Origin: JBLHZY01 sp047631555
GTDB lineage: Bacteria > Pseudomonadota > Alphaproteobacteria > Rhodobacterales > Rhodobacteraceae
Length of the DNA stretch: 64,000 nucleotides
Assembly (NCBI GenBank): GCA_047631555.1
Contig: JBLHZY010000002.1
Span: 248,001-312,000 of the forward strand
Reading direction: 5' to 3'
The notes under the pieces are model-generated. The model was not told where the DNA came from, searched no databases, and saw only the letters and a list, made by a program, of their open reading frames with translations. The stretch's first letter is position 1. Every line of letters starts with the position of its first letter. Shown piece after piece: positions 17,114 through 26,230 of the stretch. A program made the translations under genes and the position numbers.

Positions 17114-18682
17114 ATGACGACAGCACGCCTGTCAGCCGGCCGCATTGCGGCCGCTCTTGATCCAATTCATCGCAGTAAGCACCTGATCGCGAGCACAGCG
17201 CTCGCGGCCGCGATATTCGCGCCAGTTGCTTACGCTGAAACGCCCATCAAGGGCGGTGAACTAACCGTTGCACTGGAAACAGATGTGCGCGGCTTTGATA
17301 GCGTAAAGGGCGGCGTTCTTGGCCAAACCGGCGAGATCGTGATGGGCGTTATTCAGGAGCCTTTGTTGCGCTGGGATACTGAGGCGGGTGCGCCATTGCC
17401 GGGCCTTGCAACCGAATGGAGCGCGAATGAGGATCAAACGATCTGGACGTTCAAGCTTTTGCCCGGTGTGAAATTTCACGACGGCACGGATTTTGACGCA
17501 GGCGATGTCGCTGCGCATTACAACCGTATCCTCGACCCCGAAGCCAAATCTGCCTCGCGCAGCTTTTTGACAGCGATCAAAGAGGTTGTCGCGGTCGATC
17601 CAACGACGGTCGAGTTTCACCTCGCGCATCCATGGCAAGCGCTCGTTCCCTTTATGGCGACAACATCGATGAGCGGCCCAATCCCGCCATCCGAGCATGT
17701 TGCAGCCGATGGGCAGAACCGCCATCCAGTTGGCACGGGCCCGTTCAAATTTGTCGAATGGACATCGGGCGATCGCATCGTTGTTGAGAAATGGGATGGG
17801 TATCGTGAGGTTGATGATACCAACTTGGATAAGATTACATTCCGCATTCTGCCTGACAACCAAACGCGCTATGCCTCGCTGAAATCTGGCGAAGTTGATG
17901 TGATCTGGACGGACCGCGGCCCAACAATTGTTGAGGCGCAAAAAGACGAAAGCATCAATACGCTCACCGCCACGGGCGCGGGCGCTGCGACCGTTTTGTT
18001 CAATACGCGCACTGGTCCGCTTTCCGATCCGCGGGTTCGCGCCGCTGCCGCGCATGCTTGGAACCAAGACGCGCTGGTTAAGATTTCTTGGCAAGACACG
18101 CGCCCCTCTGTGACGCATCCGCTTGGGCCGGATTATGATTGCGGCGAGGCGGGCTACCGCGCCTATGATCCCGCCAAAGCAAAAGAGCTTTTGGCTGAAT
18201 ATGGTCAGCCTGTGAAGCTCACCATGATCCATACAACAACCCCGCGCGGTCGAGAGCTTGGCGAGCTGTATCAACAGATGCTCAAGCAAGTTGGGATCGA
18301 GTTGGAGCTTCAACCCGTTGATCAATCGACACTGGTGAAGCGCGTCTTTACCCGCGATTATGATATCTCTGGGTGGCGCCTCGCTGATGGGGCCGATATG
18401 GGCCCGCAGCTTTTTGCGGCTGTGCACTCGGCCTCGAGCTACAATCTTACCGGCTTCTCCTCGCCCGAGCTTGATAAGACGGCGCTCGCAATGCGCACGG
18501 CAACTTCGCGCGAAGATCGTTTGCAACTTCAGTGTGATCTGGTTGAAGCGATCAACCAAGATGGCTCGATGCTCTATCGTGGGGGCGGCAGCTATTATGC
18601 CTTCACTACGAAGCGGGTTCATGGCGTCCCTGCGCCAAGCCGCGGCGTTGTCGATGTTTCGCGCGCATGGGTTTCCGAGTAG
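17114..18682 (+). CDS. ABC transporter substrate-binding protein, family 5
   Basis: This 522-residue periplasmic binding protein belongs to the DppA/OppA family (SBP_bac_5). A long signal region (cleavage probably after AAIFAPVAYA) precedes the mature domain, which has family hallmarks such as WTFKLLPGVKFHDGTDFDAGDV and HPVGTGPFKFVEW. Family 5 proteins bind di- and oligopeptides, but also glutathione, opines, nickel or sugars, so the ligand is open. GGGAGGA eight bases before the ATG at 17114 fixes the start; an upstream in-frame start at 17057 lacks a site. It leads a five-gene operon of binding protein, two permeases and two ATPases. Confidence 0.93.
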   Translation: MTTARLSAGRIAAALDPIHRSKHLIASTALAAAIFAPVAYAETPIKGGELTVALETDVRGFDSVKGGVLGQTGEIVMGVIQEPLLRWDTEAGAPLPGLATEWSANEDQTIWTFKLLPGVKFHDGTDFDAGDVAAHYNRILDPEAKSASRSFLTAIKEVVAVDPTTVEFHLAHPWQALVPFMATTSMSGPIPPSEHVAADGQNRHPVGTGPFKFVEWTSGDRIVVEKWDGYREVDDTNLDKITFRILPDNQTRYASLKSGEVDVIWTDRGPTIVEAQKDESINTLTATGAGAATVLFNTRTGPLSDPRVRAAAAHAWNQDALVKISWQDTRPSVTHPLGPDYDCGEAGYRAYDPAKAKELLAEYGQPVKLTMIHTTTPRGRELGELYQQMLKQVGIELELQPVDQSTLVKRVFTRDYDISGWRLADGADMGPQLFAAVHSASSYNLTGFSSPELDKTALAMRTATSREDRLQLQCDLVEAINQDGSMLYRGGGSYYAFTTKRVHGVPAPSRGVVDVSRAWVSE

Positions 18683-18767
18683 TTCAGCGCTTTTCCCGGC
18701 GCTGCGCAACCGCGGCGCCGGGTCCCAAAATCAAAAAATGACACAACGCATATTCAGGGAGCGATAG

Positions 18768-19721
18768 GTGAAATTCCTCTTTCGCAGATTTCAAAGATTG
18801 CTGGTGGTTCTGGCGGCCGTAACCTTTGTGACATTCATTTTGGTCAATGTTTTGCCTGGCGATGTCGCCTATGAAATGGCTGGCATCAATTCTTCCGAGG
18901 AAGAGGTGCAGGCCATCCGCGAAGATCTCGGCCTCAATCGCCCGATGTTGGTGCGGTATGGAGAATGGGTTGCGGGGATGGCGACTGGCGATTGGGGCAA
19001 ATCGTTTCTGTCGGATGAGGACGTTTGGGACGAGATAATCGGCCGCTTTCCCGTTTCGCTTGAGCTGATGTTGCTCGCGCAGGCCATCGCTTTGATCCTT
19101 GCCATTCCGATGGGTATGGCGAGCGCCTTTCGCCCCGGCGGGCGTGCCGATAGGATCATTGGCGCGATTGCTTTTGCGTCTGTTTCAATGCCCTCGTTCA
19201 TGACGGCGATCCTGTTGATCTACCTCTTTTCGCTCAATCTTGGCTGGCTTCCGGCGACGGGTTACGAGCCGCTTTCTTCTGGCCTATGGGCAAATTTGCG
19301 CCCGATGATCCTTCCGGCGCTTAGTCTTGCGCTTGTAGAATGGACGATCCTGATGCGCACGCTTCGCGTCGAAATGATCGGGGTTTTGCAAGAGAATTAC
19401 ATCTCGCTCGCGCGCGCTAAGGGTCTTGGCAATCTGCGTATTCTGTTTGTGCATGCGCTGCGCCCTTCGAGTTTTTCGATGGTGACGCTGCTGGGTTTGC
19501 AAGTCGCGCGCTTGCTTGGCGGGACGATCATCATCGAGCAGATTTTTGGCATTCCCGGCATTGGGCGCTTGCTCGTGCATGCGGTCTATACCCGCGATTT
19601 CATCGTTATTCAGGGCTGTGTGACCTTCTTTGCACTGGCCTTTGTAACAGCCAATTTCCTTGTGGATATCGCCTATGCATGGCTTGATCCGCGTATTCGT
19701 TCGGGGAAAGCCCATGGTTGA
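18768..19721 (+). CDS. ABC transporter permease, DppB type
   Basis: This is a 317-residue inner-membrane subunit with six hydrophobic segments. The N-terminus (FQRLLVVLAAVTFVTFILVNVLPGD) is typical of DppB/OppB permeases, and the cytoplasmic EAA loop reads YISLARAKGLGNLRI, which contacts the ATPases. Translation starts at GTG 18768 with AGGGAG upstream. It pairs with the next permease to form the channel and is 85 bases after the binding protein, so one transcript is likely. Confidence 0.92.
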   Translation: MKFLFRRFQRLLVVLAAVTFVTFILVNVLPGDVAYEMAGINSSEEEVQAIREDLGLNRPMLVRYGEWVAGMATGDWGKSFLSDEDVWDEIIGRFPVSLELMLLAQAIALILAIPMGMASAFRPGGRADRIIGAIAFASVSMPSFMTAILLIYLFSLNLGWLPATGYEPLSSGLWANLRPMILPALSLALVEWTILMRTLRVEMIGVLQENYISLARAKGLGNLRILFVHALRPSSFSMVTLLGLQVARLLGGTIIIEQIFGIPGIGRLLVHAVYTRDFIVIQGCVTFFALAFVTANFLVDIAYAWLDPRIRSGKAHG

Positions 19722-20634
19722 AACCTCTTCCTCCCCAGCGGGCGCATTGCCCTCGCAAGGGCCCGCATCGGCAACCGCGGATAAGAATGAAGCCGCGATC
19801 GCCGCGCATAAGAAACGCAATAAGCTTGGGCTCTATTTCTGGATCCCAATGATCTGGCTGATCATCGTTTTGGTCGCGGCACTTGGCGCGCCGTATTGGG
19901 GCCTGCCTCCAGCCGATGAGATCGACTGGATGAACATCAAAGTGCCCCCAAATGACGCGCATCCTTTGGGTACAGATTCCCTTGGCCGCGATCTTTTGAG
20001 CCGGCTGATCTGGGGGGCGCGGGTTTCGCTGACGGTCGGGTTTGCCGCGCCGTTTATCGGGGTCGGGCTTGGGCTGATCCTCGGGATGGTTGCGGGGTAT
20101 TATCGCGGCTGGGCGGATGAAATAATCGGCATCGCAATCGATACTTGGCTGGCTATTCCTGGCCTTGTTATTTTGCTGCTCTTTTCGGTTATCTTTGGCG
20201 GTAGCTTGTTTATGGTCTGCTTTTCGCTGGGGCTTTTGTTTATCCCAACGGCTGCGCGCATAACGCGGGCGGCGACGCTCAACTATGCCAACCGCGAATT
20301 CGTTTTGGCGGCGCGCGCAATGGGGGCGTCGGATTTTCGTATCCTGCGACGCGAGCTTTTTCCCAATATTATCTGGCCGCTTATCGCCTTTGTATTAATC
20401 GATATTCCCATCGCGATTGTGATTGAGGGCGCGCTCAGCTTCCTTGGGCTTTCGGTCAAAGCACCAACGCCAAGCTGGGGCGGGATCATCGCCGAGGGGC
20501 GCGAAATTTTGGAAACCTCACCGCATGTCGCGCTCTATCCGACGCTGGTGATGTTTTTGACGGTTCTAAGTTTCAATCTTGTCGGGGATGCCATTCGGCG
20601 CCGTCTGGCCGATGTACGCGAAGGCGCGATCTAG
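19714..20634 (+). CDS. ABC transporter permease, DppC type
   Basis: This 306-residue second channel subunit has six membrane segments. The long polar N-terminus (about 40 residues rich in A, S and K) is followed by the DppC-type HPLGTDSLGRDLLSRLIWG segment and an EAA loop FVLAARAMGASDFRILRREL. The ATG at 19714 overlaps the previous stop by 8 nt (ATGGTTGA); an in-frame start at 19660 lies deep in the upstream gene and is not used here. It belongs with the permease before and the ATPases after it. Confidence 0.92.
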   Translation: MVETSSSPAGALPSQGPASATADKNEAAIAAHKKRNKLGLYFWIPMIWLIIVLVAALGAPYWGLPPADEIDWMNIKVPPNDAHPLGTDSLGRDLLSRLIWGARVSLTVGFAAPFIGVGLGLILGMVAGYYRGWADEIIGIAIDTWLAIPGLVILLLFSVIFGGSLFMVCFSLGLLFIPTAARITRAATLNYANREFVLAARAMGASDFRILRRELFPNIIWPLIAFVLIDIPIAIVIEGALSFLGLSVKAPTPSWGGIIAEGREILETSPHVALYPTLVMFLTVLSFNLVGDAIRRRLADVREGAI

Positions 20635-20646
20635 GGTGACAAAACC

Positions 20647-21636
20647 ATGAGCGATACAATCCTTGAAGTGAGCCATCAGGACACCGCATTCAACACCAGC
20701 CGCGGGCTTTTGCAGGCGGTCAATGATGTTTCCTTTACGCTTGAGCGCGGGCGAACGCTTGGTGTTGTGGGCGAAAGCGGCTCGGGCAAATCTGTGCTGT
20801 CGCGCTCGGTCATGCGCCTATTGCCGCCCAATGCGGTGACGGGCGAGAGCTCTTCTATCAAGCTCAACGGGCAAGAGCTTAACACCATGACAGAACGCCA
20901 ACTGCGCCGCCTTCGCGGGCCTGAAATGGCGATTGTGTTTCAAGACCCGATGACATCGCTTAACCCGGTGATGCGGATTGGTGCTCAGATCACCGAAGTG
21001 CTGCGGCTGCATCTTGGCATGGCCAAAAAACCGGCGCGCGCGCGGGCGATTGAATTGCTTGGGAAGGTCGGATTGCCCCAACCGGATATTCGCGTAGATC
21101 AGTATCCGCACCAGCTTTCGGGCGGCATGCGCCAACGGGTTGCCATAGCCATCGCGATTGCTTGCGAGCCGAGCCTTTTGATCGCAGATGAGCCAACGAC
21201 TGCGCTTGATGTGACTGTGCAGGCCGAGATTTTGGACCTACTGCAAAACATGACCAAAGAGCGCAATATGGCGATGATCCTGATCACTCATGATATGGGC
21301 GTGGTTGCGGGGCGCTGTGATGATGTGACGGTGATGTATGCCGGACGGATCGTCGAAAAAGCGCCGGTGCGCGAGCTGTTTCACAACACGCGGATGCCCT
21401 ATACGGCGGCGCTTATGGCTTCGATCCCGCGGATTACCGATGATCCCCATCGCAAGCTTGATGCGATTGACGGGCGCCCGCCTGATCTGATCAATCCGCC
21501 TTCGGGCTGCGCCTTTGCGCCGCGCTGCAAACATGCAGATGAGGGGTGTTCGGCGCAGGTCCCGGCTTTGATCGGCGAGGGGACGCATCAAAGCGCCTGC
21601 CTCAAACCGCTTGGCCAAAAGGAGGCGGCGGCATGA
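20647..21636 (+). CDS. ABC transporter ATPase, DppD type
   Basis: The 329-residue protein energises peptide-type import. Walker A is GESGSGKS, the signature is LSGGMRQRV, Walker B is LLIADEPTTALDV and the switch histidine is in ITHDMG. The C-terminal oligopeptide-transporter extension has the cysteine cluster typical of DppD/OppD (CAFAPRCKHADEGC), thought to bind an iron-sulfur cluster in some members. It is 12 bases after the second permease and overlaps the second ATPase gene by 4 nt. Confidence 0.93.
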   Translation: MSDTILEVSHQDTAFNTSRGLLQAVNDVSFTLERGRTLGVVGESGSGKSVLSRSVMRLLPPNAVTGESSSIKLNGQELNTMTERQLRRLRGPEMAIVFQDPMTSLNPVMRIGAQITEVLRLHLGMAKKPARARAIELLGKVGLPQPDIRVDQYPHQLSGGMRQRVAIAIAIACEPSLLIADEPTTALDVTVQAEILDLLQNMTKERNMAMILITHDMGVVAGRCDDVTVMYAGRIVEKAPVRELFHNTRMPYTAALMASIPRITDDPHRKLDAIDGRPPDLINPPSGCAFAPRCKHADEGCSAQVPALIGEGTHQSACLKPLGQKEAAA

Positions 21637-22610
21637 ATGCTATGAAGGATGTTTCGGGGGATTTCCTCGCGCTTGATCGCCTCACGGTCGAATATCCGCT
21701 TGGTGGCGGGCGCAAAGTTTATGCGGTTTCGGGGCTAACTATCGGGGTGCGGCGCGGTGAAACGCTTGGGCTTGTTGGAGAGAGCGGCTGCGGGAAAAGC
21801 TCGGCTGCGCGCGCGGTGATGCAGCTCCCTTCGCCAACGGGCGGATCGGTGCGCCTTGATGGGGTCGAATTGACGGCGCTAAAGGGTAAGGCGCTTCAAA
21901 AGGCACGACAGAAGTTTCAGATGATCTTTCAAGATCCCATTGCCTCGCTTAATCCGCGCCAAACGGTGCGCGATATTGTAGCCGCTCCGCTTGAGATTGC
22001 CGGGATCGGCACGCGCGCCGAACAGGACAAAATCGTCGCTGAGATGCTTGAGAAAGTTGGCCTGAACGCCGAGCAAGCGATGGAGCGGCGCGCGCATGAA
22101 TTCTCTGGCGGGCAATGCCAACGCATCTCGATTGCGCGCGCCTTGGTACTGCGCCCGGAGCTGCTGGTTTGTGATGAGGCGGTATCGGCGCTTGATGTCT
22201 CTGTGCAGGCGCAAACGCTCAATTTGCTTGAAGAGCTCAAGCGGGAATTCGGGCTTACCATGCTGTTCATCAGTCATGATCTGGCTGTGGTAAAGCATGT
22301 CTCGGATCGGGTCGCTGTTATGTATCTTGGGATGCTTTGTGAGACGGCAGATGCGGAAACGATCTATGCCAAGCCGGCGCATCCCTATACCAAAACGCTG
22401 ATCAATGCGGTGCCTGATCCTGATCCCGAGGCCCCAAAGCATGTGCTTGATTTGGTGCCGGGGGAGCTTCCCTCACCGACGAATCCGCCCTCGGGCTGCC
22501 GTTTTCGAACGCGCTGCCCGCATGCGACACCGCTTTGTGCGCAAGAAGCTCCGGTCGAGCGGGAGATTGCGGCAGGGCATACCGTTGCTTGCCATCATCC
22601 ATTGATCTAA
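21633..22610 (+). CDS. ABC transporter ATPase, DppF type
   Basis: This is the partner ATPase of 325 residues. Walker A is GESGCGKSS, the signature is FSGGQCQRISIARAL, Walker B is LLVCDEAVSALDV, the switch histidine is in ISHDLA, and the C-terminus repeats the cysteine cluster (CRFRTRCPHATPLC). The ATG at 21633 overlaps the preceding stop as ATGA and has GGAGGCGG upstream; the frame is open earlier but only as a shadow of the first ATPase gene. A heterodimer with the previous protein is expected. Confidence 0.93.
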   Translation: MNAMKDVSGDFLALDRLTVEYPLGGGRKVYAVSGLTIGVRRGETLGLVGESGCGKSSAARAVMQLPSPTGGSVRLDGVELTALKGKALQKARQKFQMIFQDPIASLNPRQTVRDIVAAPLEIAGIGTRAEQDKIVAEMLEKVGLNAEQAMERRAHEFSGGQCQRISIARALVLRPELLVCDEAVSALDVSVQAQTLNLLEELKREFGLTMLFISHDLAVVKHVSDRVAVMYLGMLCETADAETIYAKPAHPYTKTLINAVPDPDPEAPKHVLDLVPGELPSPTNPPSGCRFRTRCPHATPLCAQEAPVEREIAAGHTVACHHPLI

Positions 22611-22714
22611 GCGCTGCGTTGCAGCGAAATCCTCTTGCAATTCGGGTGGCTATAACGTCGTTTAGGGCGAAGCGGGCGCGAGCCTTACTATGCCAAGACA
22701 GGAGTACGCAGATC

Positions 22715-23611
22715 ATGGAACCAGCCAAAAAGCCGCAAACAGGTCAAGAGCTTGCCGATCAGCTTGTTGAAATTCTGACCGTCGAGGCGGTTGAGGAAAA
22801 CTTCTTTCGCGGTATAGCCACACCCAATGGAAAAGGCCGCGCATTTGGTGGCCAAGTGATTGGCCAAGCGCTTATGGCAGCCACAGCAACGGTCGAGCCG
22901 GAGCGCGCCTGCCATTCGCTTCATGCCTATTTCATGCGCCCTGGGGACGCTACAAAGCCGGTTCTGTATCAGGTTGAGCGCGATTACGATGGCCGCTCTT
23001 TTGCAACGCGCCGAGTGATTGCAGTTCAGGATGGGCGCCCTATCTTAAACTTTGCAGGCTCGTTTCACTTTCCGGAAAAAGGCTTAAATCATCAGGATAA
23101 AATGCCCGATGTACCCGGCCCGGATGAATTGGAAAATGAAGAGCAATTGGCAGAACGCTATGCGGATATTTTGCCAGAACGCTTCAAATCTTTTCTGCGC
23201 TGGAACCGACCGATTGAACTTAAGCCATCGGTTCTTCGACCCCCGTTTTCGCATGAGAATAAAGACCCCGTTCAAAACGTTTGGTTCCGCTCCAAAGGCA
23301 AGATGGGCAGCGATATGCATCTCAATCGCGCGGCCTTGGCCTATGCCTCAGATATGGGGTTGTTGAGCGTTTCGATGCTGCCACATGGCAAAGGGTTTTC
23401 AGACACGGATATGCAGTTTGCAAGCCTTGATCATGCGATGTGGCTGCACGATGATTTCAGCATGGATGAATGGCTTTTGTATTCAACTGATAGCCCTTGG
23501 GCGGGCGGTGCGCGCGGCTTTAATCGCGGGCGGATATTTACCCAAGATGGCCGCCTGATTGCCAACGTTACCCAAGAAGGGCTGGTGCGCCAGATCACTC
23601 CCAAAGCGTAG
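22715..23611 (+). CDS. tesB: acyl-CoA thioesterase II
   Basis: This 298-residue double hot-dog thioesterase hydrolyses acyl-CoA to free acid and CoA. Typical family segments are FRGIATPNGKGRAFGGQVIGQAL, LHAYFMRPGD and DYDGRSFATRRV in the first half, and MQFASLDHAMWLH and SPWAGGARGFNRG in the second, where the catalytic Asp-Thr-Gln network lies. AGGAG precedes the ATG at 22715; the frame open from 22535 overlaps the ATPase gene and is not expected to be translated. It is separated by 104 bases from the ABC operon and followed, convergently, by the hydrolase gene. Confidence 0.93.
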   Translation: MEPAKKPQTGQELADQLVEILTVEAVEENFFRGIATPNGKGRAFGGQVIGQALMAATATVEPERACHSLHAYFMRPGDATKPVLYQVERDYDGRSFATRRVIAVQDGRPILNFAGSFHFPEKGLNHQDKMPDVPGPDELENEEQLAERYADILPERFKSFLRWNRPIELKPSVLRPPFSHENKDPVQNVWFRSKGKMGSDMHLNRAALAYASDMGLLSVSMLPHGKGFSDTDMQFASLDHAMWLHDDFSMDEWLLYSTDSPWAGGARGFNRGRIFTQDGRLIANVTQEGLVRQITPKA

Positions 23612-23629
23612 TGATCTAGCGCAATTTGC

Positions 23630-24520
23630 TTAGGCGCGTTTGATCGCCCGCTCGATGCCGTCGATGATGGTATCGGTAAGCTGGGGCGGAATATTGTGGC
23701 CCATGCCGGGGATTTCGATCAGCTCGGAGCCAGGAATATTGGCGGCTGTATCGCGCCCGCCTTCGACCCGGACCAGCGGGTCTTCAACCCCGTGGATCAC
23801 GACGACTGGCAGGGTTAGTTTTTGCAAACTGGCGCGGCGATCGGGGGCGGTAATAATGGCGGCATATTGGCGCGGAAACCCGGTCGGGTGATAGGAGCGA
23901 TCAAGATCAGCCGCCGCACCGGCGCGGATTAAATCATCGGCAACAGGATAAGCAGGCGAGCCGATAACATGGGCCGTATCAAGGCTGCTATCTAGGAAGG
24001 CCTCGCGATCTTTAAGCGCATCTGGGCGCGGCTTGGTTAGGGCGGCCATGGCTTCGGGCGTTGATTTTGGCAGTTCGCGGTTGCCTGTGGTTGAAAAAAT
24101 CGAGGTTAGCGAAAGCGCTTTGTCTGGATGCTCAATCGCGATCAATTGCGCGATCATCCCGCCCATAGAGGCGCCGACGATATGCGCCTTGGCAATCCCG
24201 AGGCCATCCAAAACCGCAGCCGCATCTGCCGCCATATCCGAAAGCGTATAGGGGGTTTTGGGAAGCTTTCCGCTGGCGAGTTCTGCTGTGAGCGCCGGAA
24301 AATCAGGCAGGCCATGTTCGGTAAACTTTTGGCTCAGCCCGATATCGCGATTGTCGATCCGGATTACATAGTAGCCGCGCGCAGCCAAGGCATTTGTAAA
24401 AGGTTCCGACCAGCGGGTTAGCTGGGTTCCGACCCCTGAAATCAGCAAAACAGCCGGCGCTGATTTATCGCCCGCTGCTTCATAGTGCATGGTTATTCCA
24501 TTGGCGGCGATCTGTGGCAT
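23630..24520 (-). CDS. alpha/beta hydrolase, esterase-type
   Basis: The 296-residue protein has the full alpha/beta hydrolase triad: nucleophile elbow GASMGG (about residue 103), an aspartate in VIHGVEDPLV and a histidine in GMGHNIP. Family members hydrolyse esters, lactones or C-C bonds in ring-cleavage pathways. It diverges from the Baeyer-Villiger monooxygenase gene across 177 bases, so cleaving the ester that enzyme makes is an attractive but unproven role. The ATG at 24520 is preceded by GGGAGAA; a methionine seven codons earlier would put that site inside the gene. Confidence 0.88.
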   Translation of the reverse strand: MPQIAANGITMHYEAAGDKSAPAVLLISGVGTQLTRWSEPFTNALAARGYYVIRIDNRDIGLSQKFTEHGLPDFPALTAELASGKLPKTPYTLSDMAADAAAVLDGLGIAKAHIVGASMGGMIAQLIAIEHPDKALSLTSIFSTTGNRELPKSTPEAMAALTKPRPDALKDREAFLDSSLDTAHVIGSPAYPVADDLIRAGAAADLDRSYHPTGFPRQYAAIITAPDRRASLQKLTLPVVVIHGVEDPLVRVEGGRDTAANIPGSELIEIPGMGHNIPPQLTDTIIDGIERAIKRA

Positions 24521-24673
24521 ATGCGTTCTCCCTAAAGCCATCTGGCCATATATTTTGACAAATCATACGGCGGCTTTACCCGGGGGGAAAGAGCCATTGT
24601 TTGAAACTTTTGAGAAAGCGGTATGTTCTTTTTATCTTTCGTTAGCGCCTGATTTCTCCTAAGTATCTAATAC

Positions 24674-24693
24674 ATTCGAACAATAGGTATGCT
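24674..24693 (+). promoter_or_regulatory. copy 3 of shared motif WTTCGAACWWWRGGTATGCA
   Basis: ATTCGAACAATAGGTATGCT ends five bases before the chosen ATG (24698) of the monooxygenase and overlaps the alternative ATG at 24689. A protein bound here would block transcription or translation start. The only larger gap nearby is shared with the divergent hydrolase gene. Confidence 0.55.
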
Positions 24694-24697
24694 GAAC

Positions 24698-26230
24698 ATG
24701 ACAAATGCTGATTTCGACGTTTTGATCATAGGCGCGGGGCTTTCCGGCATAGGCGCGGCGCGCTATCTCAAGGAAATGTGTCCGTCGAAATCCTTTGCAA
24801 TCCTTGAGGGCAAGGCGCGTATGGGCGGCACATGGGATTTGTTTCGCTATCCGGGTATCCGTTCTGACAGTGACATGCATACGATGGGCTATGCGTTTAA
24901 GCCTTGGACGGAGCCGAAATCCATCTCTGACGGCGCGTCGATCCTGAATTACATTCGTGAAACCTCGGATGAGTATGGTCTGACGGATCACATATTGTTT
25001 GAGCATATGGTTTTGGCGGCGTCCTATAGTTCGGCTGAAGCAATGTGGACTTTGCGGATTTCGGTTGGTGGAAAGGTCAAAGAGCTGCGCGCGAATTTCA
25101 TCTTTTCCTGCTCGGGGTATTACAAGCACGGCGAAGGCTATCGCCCCGAATGGGAAGGCGAAGCGGATTTCAAAGGCGAGGTTGTGCATCCGCAGTTTTG
25201 GCCTGAAGATTTGGACTATGCGGGCAAAAAGATCGCGATCATTGGCTCGGGTGCTACGGCTGTTACACTGACACCGGCGCTTGCCGAAACGGCCGCGCAT
25301 GTCACCCAAGTGCAGCGCTCGCCGACCTATGTTGTGTCGCGCCCCGGCGAAGACAAGCTCGCCAATATCCTGCGCAAATTCCTGCCCGGCTCTTGGGCCT
25401 ATAACCTGACGCGCTGGAAAACGATCTTGCGCGGTGTTTTGATCCGGAAGCGTTTTACCAAGGATATTCAGGCCGCCAAAAAGATGCTGATCGGTCTGGT
25501 GGCCAAAGAGCTTGGCGATACCGTGGATTGGAAAACGCATTTCATTCCGAAATATTGGCCCGGCCAGCAGCGGATTTGTGCCGTGCCTGATAGCGATCTG
25601 TTCAAGACGCTGCGTTCGGGCAAGGCCAGCATGGTAACGGGCAATATCGCCCGCTTTACGGAGGCGGGATTGCAGATGGAGGACGGCTCAGAAATCGAGG
25701 CGGATATCATCATTACGGCTACGGGGCTTGTGCTTGAATTCTTTGGTGGTGTGAGTGTTACGGTTGATGAGCAACCCGTGAATCCAGCTAATCTTCTGAT
25801 CTTTAAGGGCTTTATGTGGTCCAATATCCCGAACCTGATTTACTTTACCGGATATACCAATGCGAGTTGGACGCTGAAGGTCGATCTGGTTGCAGAATAT
25901 GGCTGCCGATTGCTCAACCACATGGATGCCAATGGGTATAGCCAAGTTATCCCGACGGCTGATGATGCGGCTTTTGAAAGCGTCTCTGGGGCGATCAAAT
26001 TTACTTCGGGATATTTTGTAAGATCGGCTGCGAAATTGCCCAAACATGGGACGGCCTATCCTTGGATTCACGAGCAGGATTACTTCTGGGATCGCAAAAC
26101 TTTGAAGCGCGGAAAGGTAGATGACGGCACTTTGACATTTCAAACCAAAGCGCAAAAAATCCTCTTTCCGCCAGCGCAGGTTGAAGGCGTCAAGTTTGAG
26201 AGCGATGCATCGAAAGTTGCGGCTGAGTGA
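24698..26230 (+). CDS. Baeyer-Villiger monooxygenase, EthA/AlmA type
   Basis: The 510-residue FAD/NADPH enzyme inserts an oxygen atom next to a ketone or oxidises related substrates. GAGLSG (residues 12-17) is the FAD loop, GSGATA (about 183-188) the NADPH loop, and between them FKGEVVHPQFWP (158-169) matches the Baeyer-Villiger fingerprint F-x-G-x3-H-x3-W-P. GGTWDLFRYPGIRSDSDMHT is the segment shared by EthA of mycobacteria and the AlmA long-chain alkane oxidases. Either ketone or alkane oxidation fits. I prefer ATG 24698 over 24689 because GG of the motif then lies at a workable distance; the choice is not certain. Confidence 0.9.
   Translation: MTNADFDVLIIGAGLSGIGAARYLKEMCPSKSFAILEGKARMGGTWDLFRYPGIRSDSDMHTMGYAFKPWTEPKSISDGASILNYIRETSDEYGLTDHILFEHMVLAASYSSAEAMWTLRISVGGKVKELRANFIFSCSGYYKHGEGYRPEWEGEADFKGEVVHPQFWPEDLDYAGKKIAIIGSGATAVTLTPALAETAAHVTQVQRSPTYVVSRPGEDKLANILRKFLPGSWAYNLTRWKTILRGVLIRKRFTKDIQAAKKMLIGLVAKELGDTVDWKTHFIPKYWPGQQRICAVPDSDLFKTLRSGKASMVTGNIARFTEAGLQMEDGSEIEADIIITATGLVLEFFGGVSVTVDEQPVNPANLLIFKGFMWSNIPNLIYFTGYTNASWTLKVDLVAEYGCRLLNHMDANGYSQVIPTADDAAFESVSGAIKFTSGYFVRSAAKLPKHGTAYPWIHEQDYFWDRKTLKRGKVDDGTLTFQTKAQKILFPPAQVEGVKFESDASKVAAE

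Noticed and set aside
17261..18709. 482-residue open frame on the minus strand opposite the substrate-binding protein gene
   Set aside because: It has no ribosome site, no recognisable motif and an arginine/isoleucine-heavy composition typical of the reverse of a GC-rich gene; the forward gene is clearly a family 5 binding protein.
24659..25540. 293-residue minus-strand frame opposite the monooxygenase
   Set aside because: It is the antisense shadow of the Baeyer-Villiger gene whose fingerprint motifs are intact on the plus strand.
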